A DNA stretch of 32,505 nucleotides from Bacteroidota bacterium (GTDB lineage: Bacteria; Bacteroidota; Bacteroidia; Chitinophagales; LD1), in assembly GCA_947478005.1 (NCBI GenBank), contig CANJVG010000026.1, forward strand, positions 1 to 32,505. The letters are read 5' to 3'. The notes below the pieces were generated by a model that made no database searches, had not been told where the DNA came from, and saw only the letters and a program-made list of their open reading frames with translations. Both the position numbers and the translations under genes were made by a program. Each line of letters begins with the position of its first letter. Positions within the stretch are counted from its first letter, which is position 1. Of the stretch, positions 6,896-14,592 are shown piece after piece.

Positions 6896-7992
6896 CTGTT
6901 TTGAGGTTTTAGCAATAATAAGAAAAATATAATCAGGAGATAGAGCGCATAACAAAAGTCCAGCACGGGAGTCAACAAAAACAAATCTTTTGCACCGAGC
7001 TTTTTATAAACGTTGAAGACAGATAAAAGCTTGATAAGTAAAACAACGGCAAGTACACCCCCAACGGCATTCAGTGAAACGCCTTTTGCCAATAGAAGAA
7101 AAATGGAACTATAAAAAACAAAGTTGCTGAGTGCGAAAAAGAAAAGTAAAAAGATGTGATGAATTTTATACCGAAACCCCGAACGCAAATGCCTTCTCTT
7201 CTGGTTTATCCAATCCACCCAACGTGTTTCTGCTTTGGTATAAGTGAAGGTGTCTTTATCAATACAGATTTCCGTATTGCTTTGGGTAGCGGTAGCGTTG
7301 ACCAGTAAATCATCATCCCCGGTCAGAATGTTTTTTGATTTCTCAAAACCTTTGAAGGATTCAAACAACTCTTTTTTGTAGGAAAGATTTCTGCCTACAC
7401 CCATATACGGTAAACCCAATTTGGCAAATCCAAAATACTGCATGGCTGTAATGAAGTTTTCATAGCGGATTAACTTATTCAGAAAACCGCTTTGCTTTTC
7501 ATAGGGCGAATGTGCCAGCACAATTTTTGTTTCCCTCATATAGCTGCCTACCACTTTTGCCAGCCACTGAGTAGTGGCTGGTCGGCAATCAGCATCTGTA
7601 ACAACAATTGTATCAAAGCTGGCCGCTTCAATCCCTTTCATCAATGCATACTTTTTGCCGGCATACGGTTTCTTTTCATTCGTATCTATGTTGATGATTT
7701 TCAAATTGAGATTGCGCTTATAATATTCTACTAGCACATCTAAAGAATTATCGGTGCTGCCATCGTTTACAACAATCACTTCATACTGTTTGTATTGTTG
7801 AATCAATACAACCTTTAGGTTTTGCAGCAGATTCTGCGCTTCGTTTTTAACGCAGATAATAACGGATGCCGGAGGAAGATTTTCGGGCATACTAGTGAAG
7901 GGACGGACAAAATTGAGGCGGAAAAAGACAACTAGATAGTAAGTGCATTGAATAGCGGCTGCGATTAAAAACACTTTAAACTCGGTAGACAT
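6886..7992 (-). CDS. Membrane-bound family 2 glycosyltransferase
   Basis: 368 residues. An N-terminal membrane segment (about 5-25) precedes a GT-A catalytic domain: PASVIICVKNEAQNLLQNL, YEVIVVNDGSTDNSLDVL, VVTDADCRPATTQWL (DxD-type metal/sugar-nucleotide site) and LTGDDDLLVNATA (likely catalytic-base region). INQKRRHLRSG occupies the position of the QxxRW motif of processive GT2 enzymes, but here it reads QKRRH, lacking the Trp. Two to three C-terminal membrane segments follow (about 280-365). Likely cytoplasmic-face transfer of a sugar onto a lipid or growing polysaccharide; donor and acceptor are unknown. It is first of the run with the sigma factor and rsmG, an unusual set of partners. 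Divergent from pyrH. Confidence 0.88.
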   Translation of the reverse strand: MSTEFKVFLIAAAIQCTYYLVVFFRLNFVRPFTSMPENLPPASVIICVKNEAQNLLQNLKVVLIQQYKQYEVIVVNDGSTDNSLDVLVEYYKRNLNLKIINIDTNEKKPYAGKKYALMKGIEAASFDTIVVTDADCRPATTQWLAKVVGSYMRETKIVLAHSPYEKQSGFLNKLIRYENFITAMQYFGFAKLGLPYMGVGRNLSYKKELFESFKGFEKSKNILTGDDDLLVNATATQSNTEICIDKDTFTYTKAETRWVDWINQKRRHLRSGFRYKIHHIFLLFFFALSNFVFYSSIFLLLAKGVSLNAVGGVLAVVLLIKLLSVFNVYKKLGAKDLFLLTPVLDFCYALYLLIIFFLLLLKPQNSWK

Positions 7993-8053
7993 GATGCGGC
8001 AAAGAAAATAATAGGGTGGAGTTGAAAAAGTTTGGGCTGTATAAAGTTATCCT

Positions 8054-8061
8054 CAAAAATA
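8054..8061 (-). promoter_or_regulatory. Possible -7 box TATTTTTG for the glycosyltransferase-sigma-rsmG run
   Basis: TATTTTTG on the minus strand is an exact TAnnTTTG match, 61 nt before the ATG at 7992, in the divergent space shared with pyrH. No good -33 TTTG is seen at the expected spacing, so this is tentative. Confidence 0.3.
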
Positions 8062-8106
8062 GAACTCATTGGGCTATTATAATTTAGGTGATTCAGCCCT
8101 GTTTTA

Positions 8107-8114
8107 TATTTTCG
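8107..8114 (+). promoter_or_regulatory. Putative -7 box TATTTTCG of the pyrH-frr operon
   Basis: TATTTTCG ends 5 nt before the pyrH ATG at 8120. It decides the start: the in-frame ATG at 8069 would lie upstream of the predicted transcription start and adds 17 non-conserved residues. The mRNA would be almost leaderless. The -33 element is weak. Confidence 0.45.
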
Positions 8115-8119
8115 CCACT

Positions 8120-8827
8120 ATGCAATACAAGCGTATCCTCCTTAAACTTAGTGGCGAATCACTCATGGGTAGTAAGCAATTTGGTATTGATGCCGACATG
8201 GTCATGCAATATGCTAATGAAATTAAACAGGCTTCCAATGCAGGTGTGCAGGTGGCGGTAGTGATTGGCGGAGGAAACATTTTCCGGGGTATTCAGGCAA
8301 CCGCAAATGGAATAGATAGAGTGCAAGGCGACTACATGGGAATGTTAGCCACCGTAATTAATAGTATGGCCTTGCAAAGCGGACTCGAAAAAATTGGAGT
8401 AAGTACACGCTTATTAAGTGCCATTGAAATGAAAGAAATTGCAGAGCCGTTTATTAAACGCAGAGCCGTGCGTCATTTAGAGAAAGGACGCGTGGTTATT
8501 TTCGGAGCTGGCACAGGTAACCCTTATTTTACTACCGATACAGCCGCTGCACTTCGGGCTACTGAAATTGAAGCCGATGTAATTTTAAAAGGAACAAGAG
8601 TAGATGGTATCTACGATTCAGACCCTGAGAAAAATCAAAAGGCTAAAAAATATAATACCATTACCTTTGGCGAGGCGCTAAAGAAAAAATTAAGTGTGAT
8701 GGATTTAACCGCCTTTACTCTTTGTCAGGAGAATCACTTGCCGATAATCGTATTTGATGTAAACAAAAAAGGAAACTTGAAGAGGATTTTGGATGGCAAG
8801 AAGATTGGAACGGTAGTTACAGATTAA
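8120..8827 (+). CDS. pyrH: UMP kinase
   Basis: 235 residues from the ATG at 8120 ([17 protein letters not shown]), the standard length and N-terminus of hexameric bacterial UMP kinase of the amino-acid-kinase fold. [13 protein letters not shown] binds phosphate, [16 protein letters not shown] lines the UMP site, and [19 protein letters not shown] and [13 protein letters not shown] form the nucleotide-binding part. It phosphorylates UMP to UDP with ATP in the cytoplasm, an essential step of pyrimidine supply. frr follows 33 bp downstream on the same strand, the widespread pyrH-frr arrangement. The alternative ATG at 8069 is rejected because of the conserved N-terminus and the -7 box at 8107-8114. 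Confidence 0.97.
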   Translation: MQYKRILLKLSGESLMGSKQFGIDADMVMQYANEIKQASNAGVQVAVVIGGGNIFRGIQATANGIDRVQGDYMGMLATVINSMALQSGLEKIGVSTRLLSAIEMKEIAEPFIKRRAVRHLEKGRVVIFGAGTGNPYFTTDTAAALRATEIEADVILKGTRVDGIYDSDPEKNQKAKKYNTITFGEALKKKLSVMDLTAFTLCQENHLPIIVFDVNKKGNLKRILDGKKIGTVVTD

Positions 8828-8860
8828 ATTATCAATCATTATTTATAATAAGCAAACATC

Positions 8861-9427
8861 ATGACTGACGCAGACGTAAAAAAACTATTAGACGACACAA
8901 AAGCATTAATGCAAAAGGCCATCGAGCACTTCGAATTTGAATTGTCAAAAATTCGTGCAGGCCGTGCAACATCTGGTATGCTCGATGGAGTAGAAGTTAA
9001 TGCTTATGGAGCAATGACTCCCCTTTTTCAGGTAGGAAATATATCTACACCGGATGCACGAACCCTGACCATTCAACCTTGGGATGCTACCATGTTACCT
9101 GAAATTGAAAAAGCAATTTTGAAAGCGAACATCGGTATCACTCCTCAAAACGATGGCAAGATTATTCGTTTGAACATTCCTTCTATGACCGAAGAAAGAA
9201 GAAAGGATTTGGTGAAGAGTGCAAAAGCGGAAGCAGAGAAATGCCGCATTTCTATTCGCACACTTCGCAAAGATTCTAACGAAAAAGTGAAAAAATTTCA
9301 AAAGGATGGCTTGCCGGAAGATAGCGCTAAAGGTGCCGAAACTTCTATTCAGAATATCACAAACGATTTCTCGGCTAAGGTCGAAAAGCATTTGGAGGTG
9401 AAGGAGAAAGAAATTATGACGGTGTAA
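8861..9427 (+). CDS. frr: Ribosome recycling factor
   Basis: 188 residues, close to the usual 185. Typical RRF signatures are MQKAIEHFEFELSKIRAGRA, LFQVGNISTPDARTLTIQPW, PQNDGKIIRLNIPSMTEERR and KSAKAEAEKCRISIRTLRKD. With EF-G it splits post-termination ribosomes into subunits. Domain I is the three-helix bundle (N- and C-terminal parts) and domain II the inserted beta region at about residues 30-105. Co-transcribed with pyrH; a strong intrinsic terminator starts 28 bp after the stop. Confidence 0.98.
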   Translation: MTDADVKKLLDDTKALMQKAIEHFEFELSKIRAGRATSGMLDGVEVNAYGAMTPLFQVGNISTPDARTLTIQPWDATMLPEIEKAILKANIGITPQNDGKIIRLNIPSMTEERRKDLVKSAKAEAEKCRISIRTLRKDSNEKVKKFQKDGLPEDSAKGAETSIQNITNDFSAKVEKHLEVKEKEIMTV

Positions 9428-9454
9428 TTACAAGCAAGCACACTTGAATTATTT

Positions 9455-9490
9455 AAACAGCCGAAGAATTTCTTCGGCTGTTTGCTTTTT
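9455..9490 (+). terminator. Intrinsic terminator of the pyrH-frr operon
   Basis: AAACAGCCGAAG, loop AATTT, CTTCGGCTGTTT: a perfect 12-bp stem (extendable by A-T pairs) followed by GCTTTTT. It stands 28 nt after the frr stop. On the minus strand the following T-tract is weak, so it mainly serves frr. Confidence 0.9.
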
Positions 9491-9506
9491 GTATTGGCTG
9501 TTAAGT

Positions 9507-9527
9507 CCCCTTTAAAGGATTTAGGGG
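9507..9527 (-). repeat. Short palindromic CCCCT...AGGGG element at the end of the radical SAM gene
   Basis: CCCCT and AGGGG enclose an 11-nt loop that contains CTTTAAAGG-like symmetry; the element overlaps the radical SAM stop codon (9521-9523). Comparable CCCCTTTAAAGG/TTTAGGGG palindromes are scattered in many Bacteroidota genomes as I remember them, so this may be a fragment of such a dispersed repeat, or a weak terminator. Confidence 0.3.
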
Positions 9528-10543
9528 TTTGCCCACACCTTTGTGCCCTCGCTGCAATTGGTGCATATATCTATCTCGCTTCTACCTTTCAAAACACGCG
9601 AACGAAATGAACGATATAAATCGCTTTTCCATATTTCTAAAAAACTTTTTGAATTTAAATCGCCCAGTTGATGTTGTGCGTCTTTATCAAAACAACAGGG
9701 GACAATTTTTCCATCCCAGGTAATTACGCAACTGTGCCAGAGTTTCCAGCAATGGTTCAGCAATTCATTCTTGATTTTATAAGAACCATCGCCCTGCTTT
9801 TTGTAGCGCGAGAATTCGTCTATGGTGGGTATTAAATCACTTCCATTTTTGTAATCGTATATCTGCGCAGTTTTTAGTTTCACTTCATTCACACCAATCT
9901 CTTTTGCCAAAACATTCAACTCATCAATCTGATGTTCATTCGGCTTCACTACCAAAAACTGAAAGATTATATGAGGAGTAGCCGACTTCATTTCCTTCTT
10001 CGCACGAACTAAATTCTTAGTACCTTCAATTACCTTTTCCAAACTTCCGCCTATGCGATACTGCTCATAAGTTTCCTGTGTAGTGCCGTCTATTGAAATC
10101 AATATTCGGTCTAAGCCCGACTCTACAGTTTCAAGTGCTTTTCGTTCGGTCAAAAAATGAGCATTGGTGGATGTAACCGTGTAAATGTTTTTTTGCGAAG
10201 CATATTTTACCAGCTCTAAAAACTTGGGATGCAGATACGGCTCACCCTGAAAGTAGAAATAAAGATAAATCAGATTGTCGCCAATTTCATCTACCGTTCT
10301 TTTATAAAAATCATAATCGAGATTTCCTGTAGGTCGCGTAAATGATTTCAATCCGCTTGGGCATTCGGGGCAACCAAGGTTACAGTTGGTAGTTGGTTCA
10401 ATCGAAACATTGAAAGGCACACCCCACTGCACAGGACGTTTGCTCCACTTCGAAAAATAGTAGGACGACAACACACCCGCAGCATTAGCAAGCTTCGTTA
10501 AGTTCAGTTTTGAAATAAATTGACGACTGTCTTTGAAATTCAT
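9521..10543 (-). CDS. Radical SAM protein with SPASM-type C-terminal domain
   Basis: 340 residues from the ATG at 10543 (MNFKDSRQFISKLNLTKLAN). The radical SAM cluster motif CNLGCPEC (C54, C58, C61; CxxxCxxC) lies in VSIEPTTNCNLGCPEC, followed by FYFQGEPYLHP (GGEP-like SAM-binding motif) and ILISIDGTTQETYEQYR. The C-terminal part has HCWKLWHSCVITWDGKIVPC with CFD, and ends with ICTNC: a SPASM-like domain holding auxiliary Fe-S clusters. Such enzymes modify peptides, proteins or small molecules by radical chemistry. The substrate is unknown, and no precursor peptide gene is evident nearby. An exact TACATTTG -7 box at 10550-10557 sits between this ATG and the longer alternative at 10561, ruling the latter out. 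Divergent from the GH92 gene. Confidence 0.9.
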   Translation of the reverse strand: MNFKDSRQFISKLNLTKLANAAGVLSSYYFSKWSKRPVQWGVPFNVSIEPTTNCNLGCPECPSGLKSFTRPTGNLDYDFYKRTVDEIGDNLIYLYFYFQGEPYLHPKFLELVKYASQKNIYTVTSTNAHFLTERKALETVESGLDRILISIDGTTQETYEQYRIGGSLEKVIEGTKNLVRAKKEMKSATPHIIFQFLVVKPNEHQIDELNVLAKEIGVNEVKLKTAQIYDYKNGSDLIPTIDEFSRYKKQGDGSYKIKNELLNHCWKLWHSCVITWDGKIVPCCFDKDAQHQLGDLNSKSFLEIWKSDLYRSFRSRVLKGRSEIDICTNCSEGTKVWANP

Positions 10544-10549
10544 TCGCGG

Positions 10550-10557
10550 CAAATGTA
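10550..10557 (-). promoter_or_regulatory. -7 box TACATTTG of the radical SAM gene
   Basis: An exact match to TAnnTTTG on the minus strand, ending 6 nt before the ATG at 10543, so the transcript should be leaderless or nearly so. It fixes the start codon. No TTTG is found at the usual -33 distance. Confidence 0.5.
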
Positions 10558-10591
10558 ACAAGCCACAAAAATGATTTCTATAAATTGCGGC

Positions 10592-12814
10592 ATGAAAAAA
10601 ATATATCTACCCCTCGTTGCTTTTCTGGCTATATCATTTCTGTTTCTACAAACCGACTTATATGCTGGTCGCGCAGGCTTAGCCACTTATGTTGACCCCT
10701 TCGTAGGCACTGGCGGCCATGGTCACACTTTCCCCGGCCCAACCATGCCCTTCGGTATGGTGCAACTAAGTCCCGATACGCGACTGAAAGGTTGGGATGG
10801 ATGCTCCGGCTACCACTATTCCGATAAAGTGATTTACGGATTCTCACACACGCATTTAAGCGGAACCGGTTGTAGTGATTATGGAGATATTCTGTTGATG
10901 CCTACTGTTGGCAAACCGCAATTCAGCAACAAAAAATATTCTTCGGCTTTCAAAAAGGAGAGCGAGAAAGCAAGCGCAGGTTACTACTCGGTGTTTCTTG
11001 ATAAGCCGAAAGTGAAAGTAGAATTGACAGCTACTACACGCACGGGGCTACACAAATACACCTTTCCCAAATCAACTTCTTCCAATATCATTTTGGATTT
11101 AACCCACCGTGATTTTGCCAAGCAGGGAGAAATAAACATCACCGGCAACAATGAAATTTCAGGAACGCGTGTAAGCAAACAATGGGCAGATAATCAGATT
11201 CTCTATTTTGTTATTCAATTTTCAAAACCGTTTACTAAATCAGGAATAGCAAAAGCCGATGCAGCGAACACCAATTCCAAACACGACACTGGTTCTTTAC
11301 TCAAAGCATTCGTTAGTTTCGAGACTTTCGAAGGCGAAGTTGTTTATGCCAAAGTGGGCATTAGTGCTGTGAGTGTAGAAGGTGCGCGCAATAATTTACA
11401 GGCAGAACAAAGCGGTTTTGATTTCGAGACAACCGTGGTAGACGCTAAAGCAGCATGGAGCAAAGAACTTGGTAAAATTGAAGTTGAGAGCAAAGATGAA
11501 ACAGTACTGCGCACTTTTTACTCCGCGCTTTACCATGCCATGACTCCGCCAAATATTTATAATGATGTAGATGGCAAATATCGCGGTCGCGATTTTCAGG
11601 TGCATGAAGCGAAGGACTTTAACTATTACACCGTCTTCTCCCTCTGGGATACTTACCGCACGCTTCATCCTTTGCTCACCTTGATTGATAAAAAGCGAAC
11701 TACCGATTTCATGAACACCTTCGTTCATCAATTTCAGGAGGGCGGTCGTTTGCCGGTGTGGGAACTTTCGAGTTGCGAAACATGGTGCATGATTGGCTAC
11801 CATGCTATTCCCGTAATCACCGAAGCCTGCATGAAAGAAGTTACGGGTTTCGATGTAAATAAGGTATATGAAGCCATGAAGTTCAGCGCGATGGAAGATA
11901 GGAACGGATTGAAGAGTTACAAGGATAACGGCTACATTAAATTTACGGAAGCAGGTGAAAATGTATCTCGTACACTTGAATACGGCTATGACGATTGGTG
12001 CATTGCGCAGGTGGCCAAGAAACTCGGGAAGACCGAAGACTATACCTATTTTACGAAGCGCGCACTCAGCTACAAAAATCTTTTCGACCCTTCTACCGGT
12101 TTCATGCGCCCGCGTAGCGGAAGCTTTCTTTCTCCTTTCGACCCCTATAAAGTCGACCACAACTACACCGAAGGCAATGCCTGGCAATATTCGTTTTATG
12201 TGCCGCAGGATTTATCGGGGCAAATGAAACTCTTGGGTGGTAAAGAAAAACTCGCGGCATTTCTCGATACACTGTTTACCACATCGAGTAAACTGACAGG
12301 CCACAAACAACCCGACATCACCGGCATGATTGGCCAATATGTCCATGGCAATGAACCGAGCCACCAGATTGCCTATGAATATGATTATGCCGCGCAGCCC
12401 TGGAAAACACAAAGCATGGTGCGCAGAATAATGAATGAAGTGTATCGCGCTCAACCCGATGGCCTCGCGGGCAACGAAGACTGCGGACAAATGAGTGCCT
12501 GGTATGTTTTCAGCGCGCTGGGTTTCTACCCCGTGTGCCCTGGCAGCGACCACTATGCCATGGGCTCACCGGTGGTGGACAAAGCAACTATCCATTTAGA
12601 AAATGGCAAAGTATTCACCGTCATAGCCAACAACAACTCAAAAGAAAACGTCTATATCAACTCCGCCAAACTGAATGGCACCATCTACACCAAAAGTTAT
12701 TTAAACTATGCTGACATCACCAACGGAGCCACTCTCGAACTAAACATGAGTACCGAGCCAAACAAAAACTGGGGAAGCGCAGAAGGCGATGTGCCGGTAA
12801 CGAAGATTGAGTGA
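10592..12814 (+). CDS. Glycoside hydrolase family 92 protein (alpha-mannosidase type)
   Basis: 740 residues from the ATG at 10592 (MKKIYLPLVAFLAISFLFLQ), a clear signal peptide; the ATG at 10571 would add seven residues in front of it. The N-terminal beta-sandwich starts YVDPFVGTGGHGHTFPGPTM, then PFGMVQLSPDT, GWDGCSGYHY and GFSHTHLSGTGCSDYGD. The (alpha/alpha)6 domain carries FYSALYHAMTPPN, FSLWDTYRTLHPLLTL, YGYDDWCIAQVAKKL, YVHGNEPSHQIAYEYDYA and GNEDCGQMSAWYVFSALGFY followed by PVCPGS. These are family GH92 hallmarks: calcium-dependent exo-alpha-mannosidases acting on mannose glycans. The enzyme should be periplasmic or surface-exposed. There is no adjacent SusC/SusD pair, so it is not in a classical polysaccharide utilisation locus. 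Linkage specificity cannot be read from sequence. Confidence 0.95.
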   Translation: MKKIYLPLVAFLAISFLFLQTDLYAGRAGLATYVDPFVGTGGHGHTFPGPTMPFGMVQLSPDTRLKGWDGCSGYHYSDKVIYGFSHTHLSGTGCSDYGDILLMPTVGKPQFSNKKYSSAFKKESEKASAGYYSVFLDKPKVKVELTATTRTGLHKYTFPKSTSSNIILDLTHRDFAKQGEINITGNNEISGTRVSKQWADNQILYFVIQFSKPFTKSGIAKADAANTNSKHDTGSLLKAFVSFETFEGEVVYAKVGISAVSVEGARNNLQAEQSGFDFETTVVDAKAAWSKELGKIEVESKDETVLRTFYSALYHAMTPPNIYNDVDGKYRGRDFQVHEAKDFNYYTVFSLWDTYRTLHPLLTLIDKKRTTDFMNTFVHQFQEGGRLPVWELSSCETWCMIGYHAIPVITEACMKEVTGFDVNKVYEAMKFSAMEDRNGLKSYKDNGYIKFTEAGENVSRTLEYGYDDWCIAQVAKKLGKTEDYTYFTKRALSYKNLFDPSTGFMRPRSGSFLSPFDPYKVDHNYTEGNAWQYSFYVPQDLSGQMKLLGGKEKLAAFLDTLFTTSSKLTGHKQPDITGMIGQYVHGNEPSHQIAYEYDYAAQPWKTQSMVRRIMNEVYRAQPDGLAGNEDCGQMSAWYVFSALGFYPVCPGSDHYAMGSPVVDKATIHLENGKVFTVIANNNSKENVYINSAKLNGTIYTKSYLNYADITNGATLELNMSTEPNKNWGSAEGDVPVTKIE

Positions 12815-13041
12815 GAGAGAATTTGAGAATAACTTATAACGAGCACTACAACATTTTTGAAAACATTAATGATGAGGTTCGTTTAGGCGGTAAACTCATT
12901 GATGTGGGGCGCGGAGATGGAGTAAATATTTTTGATTTTGAAGAATCCAAGTTTGAGTTTCTTACTGGTATAACCATTTATCGCTATCCCCACAATTCAC
13001 TTACCAGCTTTCTTTTTGTTTTGGCAGCAGTCCATTTGTAG
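12811..13041 (+). CDS. Doubtful 76-codon frame after the GH92 gene, possibly a gene remnant
   Basis: A GTG-initiated frame overlaps the GH92 stop by 4 nt and runs 58 bp into the 3' end of the converging 505-codon gene. The part before that overlap reads like ordinary soluble protein (KLIDVGRGDGVNIFDFEESK, then FEFLTG), unlike the part that is antisense to the neighbour. It may be a degraded fragment, a real small gene or chance. No signal, domain or homology that I recognise. Confidence 0.2.
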   Translation: MRENLRITYNEHYNIFENINDEVRLGGKLIDVGRGDGVNIFDFEESKFEFLTGITIYRYPHNSLTSFLFVLAAVHL

Positions 13042-14501
13042 CAAACCGAGAGCAAGGTTTGCTCTGCTACAATAGTTTTATTAATCACTTTCTCGAAATC
13101 ATCTACTATAGGTTGGAGAATACCTAACTCATCTTTAGCGGCCATTCTGCCATTTTTTGAAATTTTTATAAGCGCCAGTAACAGCTTTTCCTCTAAAGTG
13201 GCAATCCCTTTCCTTTTCAAATTCTCTTTTAGTGAGTGACGGGCAAGTGACACTACCAACGAGTAATTCCTTAGCTCGTAGTGGATAATGATATTCAACA
13301 ACTCTGCCTTTGTAGAAACTTCGGGTCTTGCGCTGCCTTTGAAATCATTTAGAATTCTGTTAGTGAAATTTAAAGCTTTCAAATACGAACCGTTAAAGGT
13401 CAAGGTTTGCGCTTGCAAATAGTAGAAGTAGATAAGATGGTACGGCTCAATATCCAGGTTAAGCATAGCGGTTTGTTGCTCAATTTCATTCGCAATGGTC
13501 AAAGCCTTTCTAAATTCATTACGGAGTAGATAATACTCAAGTTCGTGAGTGCTGATGTGAATGAAAACGCGTTGAACCAAAACATCTTTCCGAATATATA
13601 TTCTGTCGGTGAATTGTTTCAGTGTTTTTATGTCATCAAAAAATGATGAACTTGTGAAATGCTTTTCGATAGAAAGCAGGCGGTTGTAAATGGAGATATA
13701 GTCAAGCGGATATTCAGTAGCGTAGGTTTTCGATAAATCCAAAATATTTACCAGTAAGCGCAATTGTTCAAGTTCCTGTTTTTTATCGTCAATAACATGA
13801 TAGTAGTTCGAATAAATGAGGTGATAATAAACCCTGGCAGAGAATGACAACGAATCCTTCTCAGATTTCAATTCAGGAGTGTTGAGAAGAACCTTGAACT
13901 TTTTCAAGATAGCAGAGTAAGCGAGTTTCTCACCGTTGGCTTGTAATAGATTACTTTGATAGTATAAATCCGTCATTTGCTTCAGGTTGTTCAGCTTCAA
14001 TATGTAATTGTCTATTGATAAGTTTACCTCTGCTGCTTTGCTTAAGCCTAGCGAATAACCACTACATCGTTTCTTCCACATTAATACATCAATCATTAAC
14101 TGAAAATTTTCACATTCCTTAGCCAGCACTTCTGCTTTAGCAATCAGTTTTAAGCACTCGTGATACAGCCCTTTGTGAAATAGAATCTCAATGGATAGGA
14201 GCATCTCCTTAATGGAAAGATTAAAAGTCTTTGAGTCGTGAAAATCATTCAGACTTCGTAAAATTAAAGTGTATAAGTAGTTCTTGTCAGCTGCTAAAAA
14301 ATTACGGGCAATTCCTGCTTTTTTCAATTCAGTCTTGATGATTTTGTCATCCTCAGCCAACATCTTGTCAAGTTGGTTAAAAAGGCCAACATACTTGTTT
14401 TTAGATCCAATAATATGCCTGTCAGAAAAGATTTTGAAATATCTTTTCTCTGACATGGTCAAGCTTTTAATTAATGTAAATACATTGCTTTTCTTCTTCA
14501 T
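12984..14501 (-). CDS. Helical, probably TPR-like cytoplasmic protein of unknown function (505 aa)
   Basis: 505 residues with no signal peptide or membrane segment. The N-terminus NVFTLIKSLTMSEKRYFKIF is, as I recall it, a recurrent beginning of a Bacteroidota family of large helical proteins of unknown role (xLIKSLTxSEKRYFKxF). The whole length is rich in Leu, Lys, Tyr and Asn, in repeated amphipathic helices of about 35-40 residues (for example HKGLYHECLKLIAKAEVLAK; NEFRKALTIANEIEQQ; GSYLKALNFTNRIL), compatible with a TPR-like solenoid used for protein binding. It has no catalytic motif. It is divergently transcribed from the T9SS surface protein with a 91-bp intergenic space, which may mean shared control. 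The function is not known to me. Confidence 0.8.
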   Translation of the reverse strand: MKKKSNVFTLIKSLTMSEKRYFKIFSDRHIIGSKNKYVGLFNQLDKMLAEDDKIIKTELKKAGIARNFLAADKNYLYTLILRSLNDFHDSKTFNLSIKEMLLSIEILFHKGLYHECLKLIAKAEVLAKECENFQLMIDVLMWKKRCSGYSLGLSKAAEVNLSIDNYILKLNNLKQMTDLYYQSNLLQANGEKLAYSAILKKFKVLLNTPELKSEKDSLSFSARVYYHLIYSNYYHVIDDKKQELEQLRLLVNILDLSKTYATEYPLDYISIYNRLLSIEKHFTSSSFFDDIKTLKQFTDRIYIRKDVLVQRVFIHISTHELEYYLLRNEFRKALTIANEIEQQTAMLNLDIEPYHLIYFYYLQAQTLTFNGSYLKALNFTNRILNDFKGSARPEVSTKAELLNIIIHYELRNYSLVVSLARHSLKENLKRKGIATLEEKLLLALIKISKNGRMAAKDELGILQPIVDDFEKVINKTIVAEQTLLSVCYKWTAAKTKRKLVSELWG

Positions 14502-14592
14502 TGGGTGCAGTTCAGACTTACTAAAAATAATAAGTTTTTTCCTTAAACAAAATATTAACCACCTAGTTTTACCCTGCTAAAAAATAGTACCA

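Noticed and set aside
6896-6955. Longer sigma-factor start (ATG at 6955)
   Set aside because: It would overlap the glycosyltransferase gene by 70 nt and add hydrophobic residues not seen in the family; the TTG at 6895 matches the conserved N-terminus. Not fully excluded.
8069-8119. Longer pyrH start (ATG at 8069)
   Set aside because: Adds 17 non-conserved residues and lies upstream of the TATTTTCG box; family N-terminus begins at 8120.
11396-12187. 263-codon minus-strand frame
   Set aside because: Lies wholly inside the GH92 gene on the opposite strand; composition is that of a shadow frame.
9521-12814. RiPP biosynthesis locus around the radical SAM/SPASM protein
   Set aside because: I found no short precursor-like frame, peptidase or transporter next to it; the neighbour is a GH92 glycosidase on the other strand.
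10592-12814. Polysaccharide utilisation locus
   Set aside because: The GH92 gene has no SusC/SusD, sulfatase or hybrid sensor next to it; the TonB receptor at the left edge is 9 kb away in another gene set.
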